Shown in pieces: positions 46,560 to 57,305 of a stretch of 64,000 bases of DNA; the stretch's first letter is position 1, and each line of letters begins with the position of its first letter. Source of the stretch: Pyrrhosoma nymphula. Taxonomy: Eukaryota > Arthropoda > Insecta > Odonata > Coenagrionidae. The notes beneath the pieces were generated by a model. That model was not told where the DNA came from, ran no database searches, and saw only the letters and a list, made by a program, of their open reading frames with translations. The stretch covers positions 46,713,531 through 46,777,530 of the forward strand of contig OY754338.1 of assembly GCA_963573305.1 (NCBI GenBank), in the 5' to 3' direction. A program made the translations under genes and the position numbers.

Positions 46560-48000
46560 ACCTTTAATGGTAGATGTTCTCGTCCCCCCTGCTGCTAAAA
46601 CAAAACCTTCGCAAACAGTTACCATGAGCTGGTACCTCCATGTTTTTCGGGCAAAGCTGCGTCGGTGTATCTTTACGATGACGTTTCGTAGCCAATGCAG
46701 GCCACATCTTCAGATCAGGTCCGAAGGTCCTTCGGACCTGATCTGAAGTTGTGGCCTGCATTGGCTACGAAACATCATCTTAATGATACATCGACGCAGC
46801 TTTGCCCGAAAAACATGGAGATACCAGCACAACAGCGCTGCGAAAGCCTCAAACAGCAAGTTACCATGAGTACTACAAATACAAACATAAGTATAGTCTT
46901 CTTGACAGTTACGCACAATTCGGCGTTACAGAGATGACTACATGTACATAGAGAGAAATAATACTGCATTTTCACAATCACTTCATAACAAAAGAGCATC
47001 AAATGCAAGTTGGCTAGATAAGTGAGTCTTTGGATCAGAACTGTTTGATTTATTAATTCACTATAATCTTTGCTGAGCTTATACACATCTGTTTTTATTA
47101 CCTACACGTATTGGACTTAATGGATCAATAATTTGTTTCTTTTTATGTGGGTTTCATAATCTAAAATATCAGATTAGTCAAGATCAAATGCATGTGTGTC
47201 GATGAGCATGCTGAGATAGGGCACAGAATATATTTTGTTGGCTATATCTGATTTAAGGGATTCTATTGCTAAGATACTTTCCAGTTTCACCAATGTAAAA
47301 TTGATCATTATCTTTGCAAGGAATGGAATATACCAGGTCGCTCTTCATTTTAGGGCTGATTTCACTTTTAGTTTTAGAAAAAATCAAGAAGTGAAGTGTT
47401 TTATTGTTTGTGTAACAAAATAAATGTTCAGCCTTTTTGAATATTTTGCCTGTTTGTTCTGTAACCTAATTTACATAGATCATGCTTCTGCGATTAATGC
47501 TGCCCTGCTTATTGCTGTAACTATAATCCGTAAGTCCATTGTTAAAGCTGGTGTTCAGTTTTTGGTTAGTTTGTGGTCTGATAGAATGAGAGTTAATCGA
47601 TTTAGGGGCACTACTGTGATTGATGCTGTTTATGAATGTAAGTGGGATACCATTGCTATTAAGAATATTTTTGACTATCCTCAGGTTCTTCTCATGGAAC
47701 TGAGAGTTACTGAACATAATGGCTCTGTGCTTCAGAGCGAAAGCTAAACATTTTTTTTTGTCGGAGGGGGTGGTGTGATATGAAGTTTCTAACATCTGTC
47801 CGTTTTATTACGTTTTTCTCCTCCAATCCACAAATATGGAGCCCTCGGAATTTCTTACGATGAGTGAAACAAAAAGGAAATGCAGCAGTTATTTTCAGTT
47901 TCAATAGTGAATGATAATTTGGGGTGAGAACTATATGTCCGTAAGGTCTCATAACTTTTGTTATGTGGAGGTCGAATATTGAACGCCCGAGGTTCACATT
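46560..48000 (-). mobile_element. Penelope-like element (RT C-terminus, GIY-YIG, fold-back tail)
   Basis: Minus strand in order: about 47,840-47,770 RKRTDVRNFISHHP (the YRKPTxTDxxIHxxSxHP segment of Penelope RTs); after a frameshift, 47,755-47,640 KCLAFALKHRAIMFS and VKNILNSNGIPLTFIN (KLAALRxMIHRAL...IAxxNGYxxxxI); at 47,340-47,265 VYSIPCKDNDQFYIGETGKYLSNRI, the GIY-YIG endonuclease (Y-IGETG, Arg); then about 47,160 ILDYETHIKRNKLL (linker after the nuclease). The element ends in a fold-back at 46,630-46,832. GIY-YIG plus this RT tail is diagnostic of canonical Penelope-like retroelements. Frameshifts and stops make it inactive. Confidence 0.75.
46630..46832. repeat. Fold-back terminal repeat of a Penelope-like element with hammerhead-like motifs
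   Basis: Arms 46,630-46,727 and 46,729-46,832 are inverted copies with few mismatches, meeting at GGTCCGAAGGTCCTTCGGACC. On the minus strand the left arm reads CTGAAGA-T (46,707-46,714), a 6-bp hairpin (GTGGCC/GGCTAC), GAAA, CG, TC. On the plus strand the right arm has CTGAAGT-T, the same hairpin, GAAA, CA, TC, so it is mutated. The location immediately 3' of Penelope coding sequence links this motif class to that element type. Confidence 0.75.
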
Positions 48001-48059
48001 AAACAAAAATTCTAATACTATTTATTAGTAACACTTTCCAGCCATACGAGTCAACTGCA

Positions 48060-49165
48060 ACGCCAAATCTATTGAGCTAACGCATTTTGACTTGAGTTTC
48101 TGAAGGTATCTGTTAATATCTCAAAATATTTAGATGTGTTAGGACCTCACAATTTTCACTATTTAATTCATTGGAAGTATTTTCATAGGAACTTAGGAGA
48201 AGAATTTGCTTTGTGAGAACATACAAATAGGTATTCACAAAAATAGCATAAAGCTCCGCTGTTCACACGACACTGAGAAGCTCCTCGAACTGTGCTGGAA
48301 CAAATATCGAGTAAAATGAACTTTAGCTAAGTGGTTTCACCTAGGATTCACCTAAGCTAAGAGGGTTAGCCTCCGCCCACTTCAAAGACGAAGATGGCAA
48401 GCCGAACACGATTCTCACCGCCCAGTTACGTCGGCGTTTAAAAAAAATAATACGATCCCCTGGAGATTCTAGCATGCACACGAGACACACTCTGCGCGAC
48501 CCCATCGTCGACCTCCTGGAGGCTCAAGACTCGTCGAGGAAACGTTCTTCCCATCCCACGGGAAGAGACTCGAGGGAAAAAACACCAAAGAGAAAGGTAG
48601 AGGGGGAGAGATGTCGCAGGCACATTTCGTGAGTCTCTAGAGAGTGGGTTAGTCAGACGAAGGAAAAAAGCTTTGTTCGGCTATTACGACTGGGAGAGCA
48701 AGTATGTAGCCTCCTCTGCTCCGATAAGAGCTGCTGTGTAGAAGGAGAAGTACGTAGAGGGATGAAACAGTCCGACTGCACGAAAAGGGACTTCCTTCCA
48801 ACTGAGAGATGACAAGAAACGGGACGAGGAGGGAATGCCCGGAATGTAAATGTGGAGAGTGCTGCGGACAGACCGGGAACTAAAAAAACGACCGCGGCGA
48901 CGCAGAAAGCTCGAGCCGCTTAAGCAGTCGGGGATTAAAACAAAACAAGAACGTGGTACACAGGTGGGGAAAACGGGAGATGACGCCGCTTGCCAAAGAA
49001 ATTTTCTTGCACAGAGTGTTTTTTACAGCTCATTAAAATTTTTTTAAATGCAATGGAAATAAATAAAATTACAATATTCAGGTGTTAGACCCACTCGACC
49101 CTTTTTTTATCAATAAATGAGCTTTTCTTAGGCAGAGAATAGGTTTTAAGCATAAAAGAATATTA
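48060..49165. other. GC-richer, unassigned stretch (about 48,350-49,020)
   Basis: GC content rises clearly above the neighbourhood between about 48,350 and 49,020. No frame over 65 codons and no motif were found. A promoter or first-exon region is possible but unsupported. The part at 48,030-48,110 (TTCCAGCCATACGAGTCAACTGC...) resembles 63,120-63,185. Confidence 0.3.
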
Positions 49166-49177
49166 TTATTAACTCAT

Positions 49178-49216
49178 TCCCAACGTTTCGAAAAGGTATA
49201 ATTGCTTCTTCATGGC
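49178..49216 (-). repeat. Hammerhead-like motif (minus strand)
   Basis: The reverse complement reads ATGAAGA-AG, AAUUAUACCUUUU-type loop, C, GAAA, CG, TT. One substitution from CUGANGA (first base pair CU to AU). It has the same order as the motifs in the fold-backs but no inverted partner. Flanked by AT-rich sequence. Confidence 0.35.
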
Positions 49217-49219
49217 TAC

Positions 49220-50350
49220 AATTTCATTGACCGCACAGAATTTACAAAATTATAAATTTATATTTGAAAAAATATTTTATAAAAATCATGGACCAAAACT
49301 TTTACTGTTTAATTTTAATTTTGTGTACAACAATACCTGAATACAAATAATGATACAACATTTTACATAGGACTTGATTTGTACATAATCAATACTATAT
49401 TTTGTTTTTATGTACCATTTAAATTCGATACAAAACTTTTACGCACAAAATTTTCCAAAATAGAAATTTATATTTGATAAATTATTATTTCAAATGCAAA
49501 TTACCAATTTTTTAAACTATGCAAGCTCAATAAAATTGTAGCCGGCATCATCGAACATTTCGAAACGGCAATGAGTCAATACCGAACTATTATTTCACGA
49601 TACTTACATTCTCCCGAAGAAAAACCGAATCATTTAATTTAAATTTTCTGAGTTTTGGTATAATCAAGGGAGTTCATGAATGTGAGCTACCATCACATGA
49701 TGAGGAAAAATAATCCGAACATAATTTGAGTGAGTAAAGGTAAATCGTAATATATAATTGAGTGAAAAAATAATTATATCCAATATATAATGATATAATG
49801 CATGAGAAAAGCTCATATAATTAATATTCGTATGTAGAGAGTTTACATTTCTAAAACTTCCTCAATTATAATTCCACGACTTTCATTTTAAAAATGGCAT
49901 AACTTAACTTCCTTTAAAAGTTTAGTATTTACATTATGGTGTTATTTTAAAACATGCGGTAGTTGAATATACAATTTTGGGCCAACATATAAAAAGCATC
50001 TTCTCAACATGAGAGTAAAAAATGAAGTGAATTATGTTATGATAGTGTGTAATATATGATACTTTCCCGGCGCACTATATGCTAAGATTCCCCTCGGGTT
50101 TTCCACCGGGTCAGGTTCTCAATACTAGCCGATACCAGAATAGTGAGTCGCGCATCGAAATGCCGGAAAGTATGGAAAATCCGAGAGGACTTTCTGCGCT
50201 ATGATAGTGTGTTTGACGGTCAATGCATGCCTATTGAGGACCTCACCCCCCACCATACACACATGACGTAGCCTGTAGGGTATTACGTAAATGTATTTTA
50301 CTTTTGGTAACATAAGAAATTTTATTGGACTTAACTTTGTGGAAGTCACA
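49220..50350. other. AT-rich stretch, no recognisable feature
   Basis: Very AT-rich with short palindromes such as the AATATATAATT...AATTATATCC region near 49,750. No coding content. Confidence 0.4.
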
Positions 50351-50351
50351 A

Positions 50352-50573
50352 GCATTCATGATTTAAAATTATTTTGTTTTGATCCACACTTTTTTATTTA
50401 AACTAACCAGCCCGGGTTTCAGCAACTAGCCATTATCAAAGTAAAAGATATAATCAGGTGGCCAGGTATAAATATGGTTGAGGATAAGAAGCAAGGAGGG
50501 GAAAGGGGAGGGAGGAGTGTGGAAGGTCGAGTCAATCACTGGTGTTTAAAGAAGGATGAATAACCACTGTGGA
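50352..50573 (-). repeat. Left inverted terminus of Penelope-like element, degenerate hammerhead-like motif
   Basis: Inverted copy of 51,893-52,118. At 50,408-50,445 the minus strand reads TTTGATAATGGC, a short loop, GCTGAAA, CCCGGG, C. The order core-stem-GAAA-palindrome matches the other loci, but CUGANGA has become UUGAUAA. The outer 40 bp (ATTCATGATT(T/A)AAAATTATTTTG) are AT-rich and also mirrored. Confidence 0.75.
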
Positions 50574-51892
50574 AAATATATCAAATAACCACTGCCTTGA
50601 ATATACTCCTTGACTTGGTTAGCAAAACTACAATGTATCCGAAAGTTAATAAGAACCTCAAATTACTTTAAGATTTATGCACGAGTCAAAATTATTTTAT
50701 TTTTAATGGTAGACTATATCAACAGACGACGGGCTTAGCCATTGGATCTCCTTTATCACCAATTTTGGCTGAATTTTTTATGGATGATTTAGAATTAAAA
50801 CTCTTTCAATCTTCTCATCCTCTCATAAACAATATATTTTATTGGTTTCGATACGTGGTCAATATTCTGTGTATGTGGACGAGCACTTCGTGACAACTTG
50901 ATTATTTTTTAGCCTTTTTTAAACTATTTAAATAAAAACATTAATTTTACGATTGAACTGGGTGGCAGATGTATAATTTTTTTTAGATTTGACTATTGGA
51001 ACTGTGACTGATAAACATGACTTTTCAATTTTTCGCAAACCGACCTTCACGGATGCAGTCATTCCTAGTAACCCTCAACATCACCCTAGCCACAAACTGG
51101 CCTCTTTTAGAGCGATGATGTATAGGTTAATGAATATACCCATGTCAAGTTTTAATTACAATACGGAACTGTCGATTATATACCGAATTGCCACCACGAA
51201 CGGATTTAACAATACTTGTATTAAGAAATTAATGGATAAAGCAGGGGGAAAAGAGCGATTCAATTACTTACACCTCATCCAATGGGTAAAAACAGAAAGA
51301 AAAAATAGTATTCCCTCCCAATCATTTGGCGTATTTCAGCTAAATTAAGCAAACTGTGTAACGAAGCGTGTTGTGTGACTTTTCGGAGCCCACTCACTCT
51401 GTCAAGAACGATTTTCAACTCGAAGGACAAGTACTCAGATGTAGACAGAAGTGGTGAGCATAAACTCAAGTGTGTGGACTGTGATATGGTGTATATTGGT
51501 CAAACAGAACGTAAATTTAAAGCCAGAACACAGGAATTATTTTGTTAAGGGAGGTGGAAATTAAAATTTTGTGGAATGTTTGTGTAATTTTAACCATTTT
51601 AGTGATTATGACCCTGATATTTTACATATGAATGACAAAGGTGCCAAGCTGGATATTTTAGAGCAAATCGAAATAGTTAATAGCCAGAATGTTTTATGTA
51701 ATAACCATTTGATCCAAACCCATCCTACCCTCCTTAACATTAGACTCCCCCCTTCCCAAAACCGTTAACCGTTCTGGTCCCCTTATCTGTCCTCCACAGT
51801 GGTTATCCAACCTCCTTCAATCACCAGTGTTCGACTCATCCTTTCATACTCTCATCCCCGCTTTTCCTCCATTCTCTCCATCACCCCTCTCC

Positions 51893-52118
51893 TTTCCACA
51901 GTGGTTATTCATCCTTCTTTAAACACCAGTGATTGACTCGACCTTCCATACTCCTCCCTCCCCTTTCCCCTACTGTCTTCTTATCCTCAACCATATTTAT
52001 ACCTGGCCACCTGATTATATCCTTTACTTTGATAATGGCACATAGCTGCTGAAACCCGGGCTGGTTAGTTTAAATAAAAAAGTGTGGATTAAAACAAAAT
52101 AATTTTTAATCATGAATA
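51893..52118 (+). repeat. Right inverted terminus of Penelope-like element
   Basis: Begins TTTCCACAGTGGTTATTCATCC and ends ATCATGAATAC. It carries GATAATGGC...GCTGAAACCCGGGCTGG at 52,029-52,062 on the plus strand, the mirror of the left terminus. It contains CCTCAACCATATTTATACC, a possible TATA sequence on either strand. Confidence 0.75.
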
Positions 52119-52119
52119 C

Positions 52120-53800
52120 TTTTGGTAAACCAAATAACATTCTTCCACAGCGTATTCTTCAAGGTTTCACAGGATGATCTGTCCGGCATGACTACTCATG
52201 AAGGATTGCTCTAGTACCTCCATCAAACTAAGAACCGACGACTCGAGAGAGCCACTTCGACTACCAAACCGTAAGATGTATGAAGTAATTCCGTTTCACA
52301 GAGAGAAAACTTCCCCCATAGTGAGTGGATGTTAATTGAAGTTTGACGAAAATCAAACGCAAAAACCATCCTAAGAGCTAGCTGGCTCTAATGACGGAAT
52401 TGACTTCAAGAATAAGGTGGAATGTCGACTCTATGATTTTCTAACCTTGTTTTCGCAGTAGCCAGTATACAAATAAGTCAGTTTACTATCCGGGAATTTT
52501 AACAATAGGCTTTCAGTTGCCTCATACACCCTGAAAATATTATCGCGTGACTGGGATTTAAACCTGTATCGCAGTAGCTATCATCACCCAAACCTCTCCA
52601 CTGATGCATACTTTGGTTAGGGTATATATTATGTAATTTTTCACTGTGGTCGTTAACGCCGAGGGAAATATTTCAGGCGAAAGTTGGGCAATCTTGTGCT
52701 CATGCAGGAAGCGCGTGAAAAATCACATATTCAGTGAAGTGGAGCAAGGCTTCATTAGAAATTCACAGGCCCAAATTATCGTCATTCTAGAGATCGATAA
52801 AGGGAGCCTTAAGGTTTTCTCAAGGCTTAAGGGTTAAGAACTAAAATCCTTCATTTAAAAAACTGTCCGTTAGGCTGGCACACTAACCACAAGTATAAAA
52901 TTCCAGAGGTGACCAAAACTTTGAGCCAACAAGCATTAAGTGAACAAAACAAAATAACAACAAAACTTTGAACAGAAAATAAGATTATGATGAATCTCAT
53001 TAAAAAAGGAGAGGAGCAATGAATTGAAATTAACAAACATTGGAGCAAATGAACGAATATCAACACGACGTCGAAATTCGGCCAATATTAGCGAAGGTTT
53101 TGGATGAAATGAATAGAGATCTTACACGTATTTTGCGAGTGATGCCAGTAGAGGGTGGAATAAACCGTTTTATTAAACAAGATAGAGGGAATTCATGTTT
53201 TTGGCACAATACAGAAAACCAAACAAAAATAAATTTACAAGTGAGTGATTTTAGATAGAATGATGCTAGATTGAGTTAACGTGGACGTGATTCTCTTAAT
53301 AAATATCAATAAGAAAAATGTTTCCAAAATTAGGGCTTTAGAACTATGGGAAGAGAATACTAAAGGCTTAAACGATACGGATATGCAGACGGATAGAGAA
53401 AAATTGACAAATAAGAATATGTAGCGGTGCATAAAAATACACGGAGCTGCCAAAAGATATCCAAAGAAAGAAAAAATGGTGGATGCAGATATGCTGTAGT
53501 GCTAAAGTTACTGTTAGTTCGACTTATAAGGTGAGATAAAAACAACTGTCTCATTCGATGGTATAGAGGAGGGTATAGATGATTCCGATTAAGCGTCAAA
53601 TCGTGATTTAAGCCATGCAATAAATCAATGAAGCTAATGATAAATATTTCATAAGGAAATGTTTCCAAAACGAAATTTCCGCTCATGGTCAAATTATGAT
53701 TTGTAGTGGAAGACACAAAACTTGACAATCCATGTTCATTTGTTCACTTATTTTGGACGTAAAACTTGATATTTCATGACTTCCTATAAATACGGTGATG
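52120..53800. other. No recognisable feature
   Basis: AT-rich. Small frames at 52,646-52,837, 53,040-53,258 (plus) and 53,360-53,728 (minus, 122 codons) carry no recognised motif. Confidence 0.35.
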
Positions 53801-53802
53801 GA

Positions 53803-54095
53803 ATAACGGATAAATTACCACAGGAAAAAATCGGCCTGGACCGATAATTGAACACTGTCCGGTTGCGTTGCGGTTGCATCCTATACCAGCACTTATGCCA
53901 TGCTAGGCCCCGAATGAAGATATTCATGAATGCCGCTAAACACGTCGTTAGAATAACGGATAAATTGCCACGGGAATTACGAAGCCTAGGAATCGTCCTG
54001 GTCTGCGCATTGGCCCGGCAAGCTGATACGATGGTCCGTGGTTATATTCCCGGACCAGGCCGATTTTTTCCCGGTGGAAATTTATCCGTTAATAA
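53803..54095. repeat. Head-to-head SINE-related fold-back
   Basis: Ends are inverted copies of about 42 bp: left AACGGATAAATTACCACAGG with AAAAAATCGGCCTGGACCG; right, reverse-complemented, AACGGATAAATTTCCACCGG with AAAAAATCGGCCTGGTCCG. A third copy of AACGGATAAATTGCCACGGG lies inside at 53,957. Internal to each end are degenerate B-box-like blocks (GGACCGATAATTGAACAC; CCGGGAATATAACCACGG on the minus strand) and a CTTGCCGGGC block. I read it as two copies of a tRNA-related SINE tail in inverted orientation. The frame at 53,848-54,102 is not a gene. Confidence 0.6.
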
Positions 54096-54249
54096 TTCAT
54101 AATGGGTCAAGTATTTTTAAATAGGTAAGGTATTTTTATTCATACTTTTTGTAGTCCAATGAAAAATGCAAAATGACTCCTATTTACAAGTATAACTACA
54201 TGAAAAAATACCCTAAAATAATCTTTTTGGTAGAATTACATCTTACCTC

Positions 54250-54835
54250 TCATCATTAACCATTCGATCCTAAGATTGGTTGACCGCAGCCCTCCTTTAT
54301 ACCCAGTCTTCTACTAACGTCTTTATGGCCTTAAGGCTCATTTGTTTCACATTCCGTTTTGCCTTGCCTATGTATTTTTCCCACGGTCTTCCTCGACGGG
54401 CTTTCCCTTCTGTTTTCCTTTATATAATTATTCCTTACAAATTCGTTGGACCTCAAAGTATGGCTTGTCCATCATGAACTAGTCTTCTTCATGGTTCTTC
54501 TTAAGGTTTTCAACTCTTGCATTCTTTCATTTCTTCTGTACAATTCCTAATTTCCGATCCTATCAGTCCATTTGATCTTCAACATCTGCCTTCAGTACCA
54601 GGACTCGAAGGTCTCTATCCTCTACTGTTGCAGCTTCCCAAAGAATCATGTCTCTGAGCCATATAGCAATATATTCCACACGATATGTTCACGCACTTCT
54701 TCCTTATTAGTAATACTATATTCTTTGAACGCAACAGTCGTTTTTCGATTATGAATGCATTATTGGCTTTAGCCATCTTCGCTCGATGTCCGTTAAACTT
54801 CTTCAATCCTATGGCACGCAGATCTCACTTACAAT
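54250..54835 (-). mobile_element. Non-LTR retrotransposon C-terminal tail
   Basis: Minus strand about 54,806-54,615 reads RAKMAKANNAFIIEKRLL and LLIRKKCVNISC, matching the KRRIALAKxAF...LKxRKxFVKxxVW region. About 54,410-54,300 reads KARRGRPWEKYIGKAKRNVKQ, matching the GKRGRGRPRxxYIxxI tail; it ends near 54,250. It aligns in arrangement with 59,500-60,094. Stops are frequent. Confidence 0.65.
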
Positions 54836-54839
54836 ATAC

Positions 54840-56000
54840 CAAAATTTATAGAAATAATGAAATTAAAGATTTATATATTTATTTAATCTTACCTCAAAAA
54901 CAGCCGCTAAGTCTTTTACGTTAGACATATCCTACGGCATAGGTAGAAGTGAAATACCACGGAGTACTACAGCAGTTTACCTCATAATATTTCCCTCAAT
55001 CAGTGGCCCTGCGTTTCCTTCATGCACTCCCCGGATGAAAGTAATTGATATTTTGACTTCGTCTCTATGGAACACGGCATGCGAATCAGAAGGATCCAGA
55101 TGCAGAAAGGCCAAGCATCTACGCATAATAAGCAGTACCCACTGCATCAACGCCAAGGACATATGAGGAAGTACCTCCTCTTGAAATAGTCCTCCACTGG
55201 GAGTCTCGAGGAAAAACATTCTGCTCTTTAGGTAAACACAAGTTTAGCTAGGTGCAAAAGTTCATAGCCGAAAATCACCGAATGAGGTCGAAATCGGGTA
55301 AGTTGGAAATATTCCCTGACTATGGGTTTAAGCAACAACTCCCTTATTAATTTAGGGGTTGAAACATCTTCTCGGTTTCTTGTTCTTCTTCTCTGAATTT
55401 TGGCCGTCACAGGAGCGCAAGAAATAGCCCAACGCATTCATTTTCGTTTCCTTTTTTCCACATCCTTCCTTGCTGTTCAAAAATTCTTATTTCCTTTCGC
55501 TTTGCTTTCTTCTCCTCTCTTCCATCCAGGTGTTATTTCTTTTCTCCTTTTCCTGCTTCTGGAAACCCTTGAAGTGTCTAATCAATCTTATAAATTTAGT
55601 TTTATATTGCATAATGTCTTCCGTTATCCTCATCCGTTCCATGCCTTTCATCATCCCTTAGATCCCCTGGTTTCCATTCATTCTCTCATAAATGATTAAA
55701 ATTCGTTTTGTGGGACTACTTTTTTCCATCCTCAATATGCGGCTAAAAATATAACTCTCCATATCCATATCAAGTTTTGTATCAATCTTCTGAATAAAAG
55801 TGTTATCCTGTATTATGTCCTCCTTTATCCCTATCATGTCAATTTCTTTCTTTATCCCCTAAACAGAATGTATGCCATTCTTACTCTCATAAGACTTAGA
55901 TGTTTAATATACATTACATCTTAGATATTAGATAAGATTTAAGATATTTAGAAGGATACAAAACTTCAAGGGCATGAACCCTAGGTATGAATATTTTATA
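54840..56000. other. No recognisable gene
   Basis: AT-rich and pyrimidine-rich. Overlapping plus frames at 55,400-55,699 reflect the CT-rich sequence. A polypyrimidine bias here could belong to another degraded non-LTR tail, but no motif survives. Confidence 0.35.
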
Positions 56001-56004
56001 CGTC

Positions 56005-56100
56005 TTCAGCATCTACATATACATACTATCATGCGATCTGTCACGAGGACGTGTGGCACGGGGGTGTTAGGACACCAGCCATAACATTATAAGGGAAAAA
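56005..56100 (+). repeat. Short dispersed insect-type repeat, copy 5
   Basis: Contains CATCTACATATACATAC, then GATCTGTCACGAGGACGTGTGGCACGGGGGTGTTAGGACACC. The GTGTGGCACGGGGGTG core is shared with the copies at 3.6, 4.3 and 37.3 kb. It runs directly into a minus-strand SINE, so the two may be parts of one composite element. Confidence 0.5.
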
Positions 56101-56210
56101 GAAGAGGGAGCGGAAATCCCAAATGCCTGGGATTCGAACTCGTGACCTATGAATAGTTACGCTATGGTGCGATCAATCTTACCCACCGCGGCCGGCCTCA
56201 AGCGTTAAAT
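56085..56210 (-). repeat. tRNA-derived SINE (minus strand)
   Basis: On the minus strand a B box GAGTTCGAATCCCAGG lies at about 56,126-56,142, with an A-box region CGGTGGGTAAGATTGATC at 56,171-56,188, about 35 bp upstream. The head, GGCCGGCCGCGGTGGGTAAG, is typical of insect tRNA-SINE heads. No full cloverleaf is seen. Confidence 0.6.
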
Positions 56211-56763
56211 CATACCACTTATTGCACTGCAGTACTTACATCATTCCTTGAGTTATAAAATCTAGCAATACACTTTTACTTTCCCAATTCTTAAGGAATT
56301 TCATCGGTTTTTTATTGCGAAACCCATGGCTGGTGTACTCAATCGTCTACCGCAAACACCAGCGGAGACTCCCTCAAGGAATCTGAACGAAAGCAATCTT
56401 GAACACGAAGAAAGGCAGTTCCTTGGAATGTTGCTCATAAAAGGTCTCAGCGTTGGTGCACGAGGGGAATATTATTATTACATATAACAAATAATACCAC
56501 CGACAAGACTCTGCATTGTTTTTTATTGCCATAACAAGCTTGGGACTTGAAAGAAGATGGGAATCCACATATTGCCCTGGGGCCCTAGCATACTGCCCTG
56601 GGACCCCTGCCTCATCGGTCGCGTGGCAGGGGATGTTAGAATACGAGCTATTAATACGCAAGGGAGAGAATACGCAAAATAATATGGAGAAGGATAGGAT
56701 GAAATTGAATTATATACTTGGGAATGTGTCTTATTGCTTCACTCTGTTTTTGTTGAAGATATT

Positions 56764-57305
56764 AAGGTGGCTGGAGCGGTAATCGTGGGTCATTGATAGC
56801 ACATTTTAATAATATTTCAAGTACGTTGAAACAATGCTATGGCCAAATTTCGCTAAAGTAAATCTGTTTATGCGGTGGAACTCACCATACATGTAGTAAT
56901 GTTACATAAATTATATTTTACAATTCTGCAGAAAGCATGTTATGACTTTAGTGTTCGTTGCGGTATTCGAAATTTAGGCAAAAATTATATTTAAATATGC
57001 TTCATCGTATATTAGACTCGAATTTATGCGTTGATATTTGTAAGCTACCTTTAAATAACATAAAAAATACACTTCGCATTTAGAAGAAAACTGTACATAT
57101 GTTATTGAATATTTACGAAATACATCTCATGTTCCATTAGGCAATAGGCTATAATAGCATTGAATTTCCAAATAACCAAACCATATAAAAATCATTTTTT
57201 TTATTTTTGTATATGGTTATTAGTAATAGGAACACGCATGCAAAGATTCACGCAAATATGTCCGTAGACAAAGACCGCTCCAACCACCATAGTCGTGCGT
57301 GTGAA
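56764..57305 (+). repeat. Dispersed repeat pair, copy 2 (partner 16,330-16,945)
   Basis: Starts AGGTGGCTGGAGCGGTAATC and ends at CGCTCCAACCACC, colinear with copy 1 but with small indels and roughly 70-75% identity by eye. Non-coding. Confidence 0.65.

Larger units (their letters stand above)
50352..52118 (+). mobile_element. Penelope-like element bounded by inverted terminal repeats
   Basis: Inverted termini 50,352-50,573 and 51,893-52,118 (about 220 bp, high identity) enclose Penelope coding remains on the plus strand. The RT motif TGLAIGSPLSPILAEFFMDDLE is at about 50,725-50,790. The YVDD box follows at about 50,848 but reads YVVN, so the catalytic aspartates are lost. Next are FSIFRKPTFTDAVIPSN and HPSHKLASFRAMMYRLMNIP (51,020-51,145), IATTNGFN, the GIY-YIG endonuclease start VYIGQTERKFKAR (51,490-51,530), and HFSDYDPDILHMNDKGAKLDILEQIEI (51,595-51,680). 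This is the RT-then-GIY-YIG order of Penelope. A third, partial copy of the terminus (CCACAGTGGTTATCC) sits at 51,793-51,860. The N-terminal half of RT is missing. Confidence 0.8.

Noticed and set aside
47424..47747. 107-codon plus-strand frame with VYECKW, reminiscent of an insect odorant receptor C-terminus
   Set aside because: The opposite strand encodes Penelope RT and GIY-YIG motifs over the same bases, which explains the open frame. The receptor resemblance is short and lacks the rest of the domain.
53360..53728. 122-codon minus-strand frame as a membrane protein
   Set aside because: Hydrophobic segments arise from AT-rich sequence. No signal, no conserved motif and no exon boundary.
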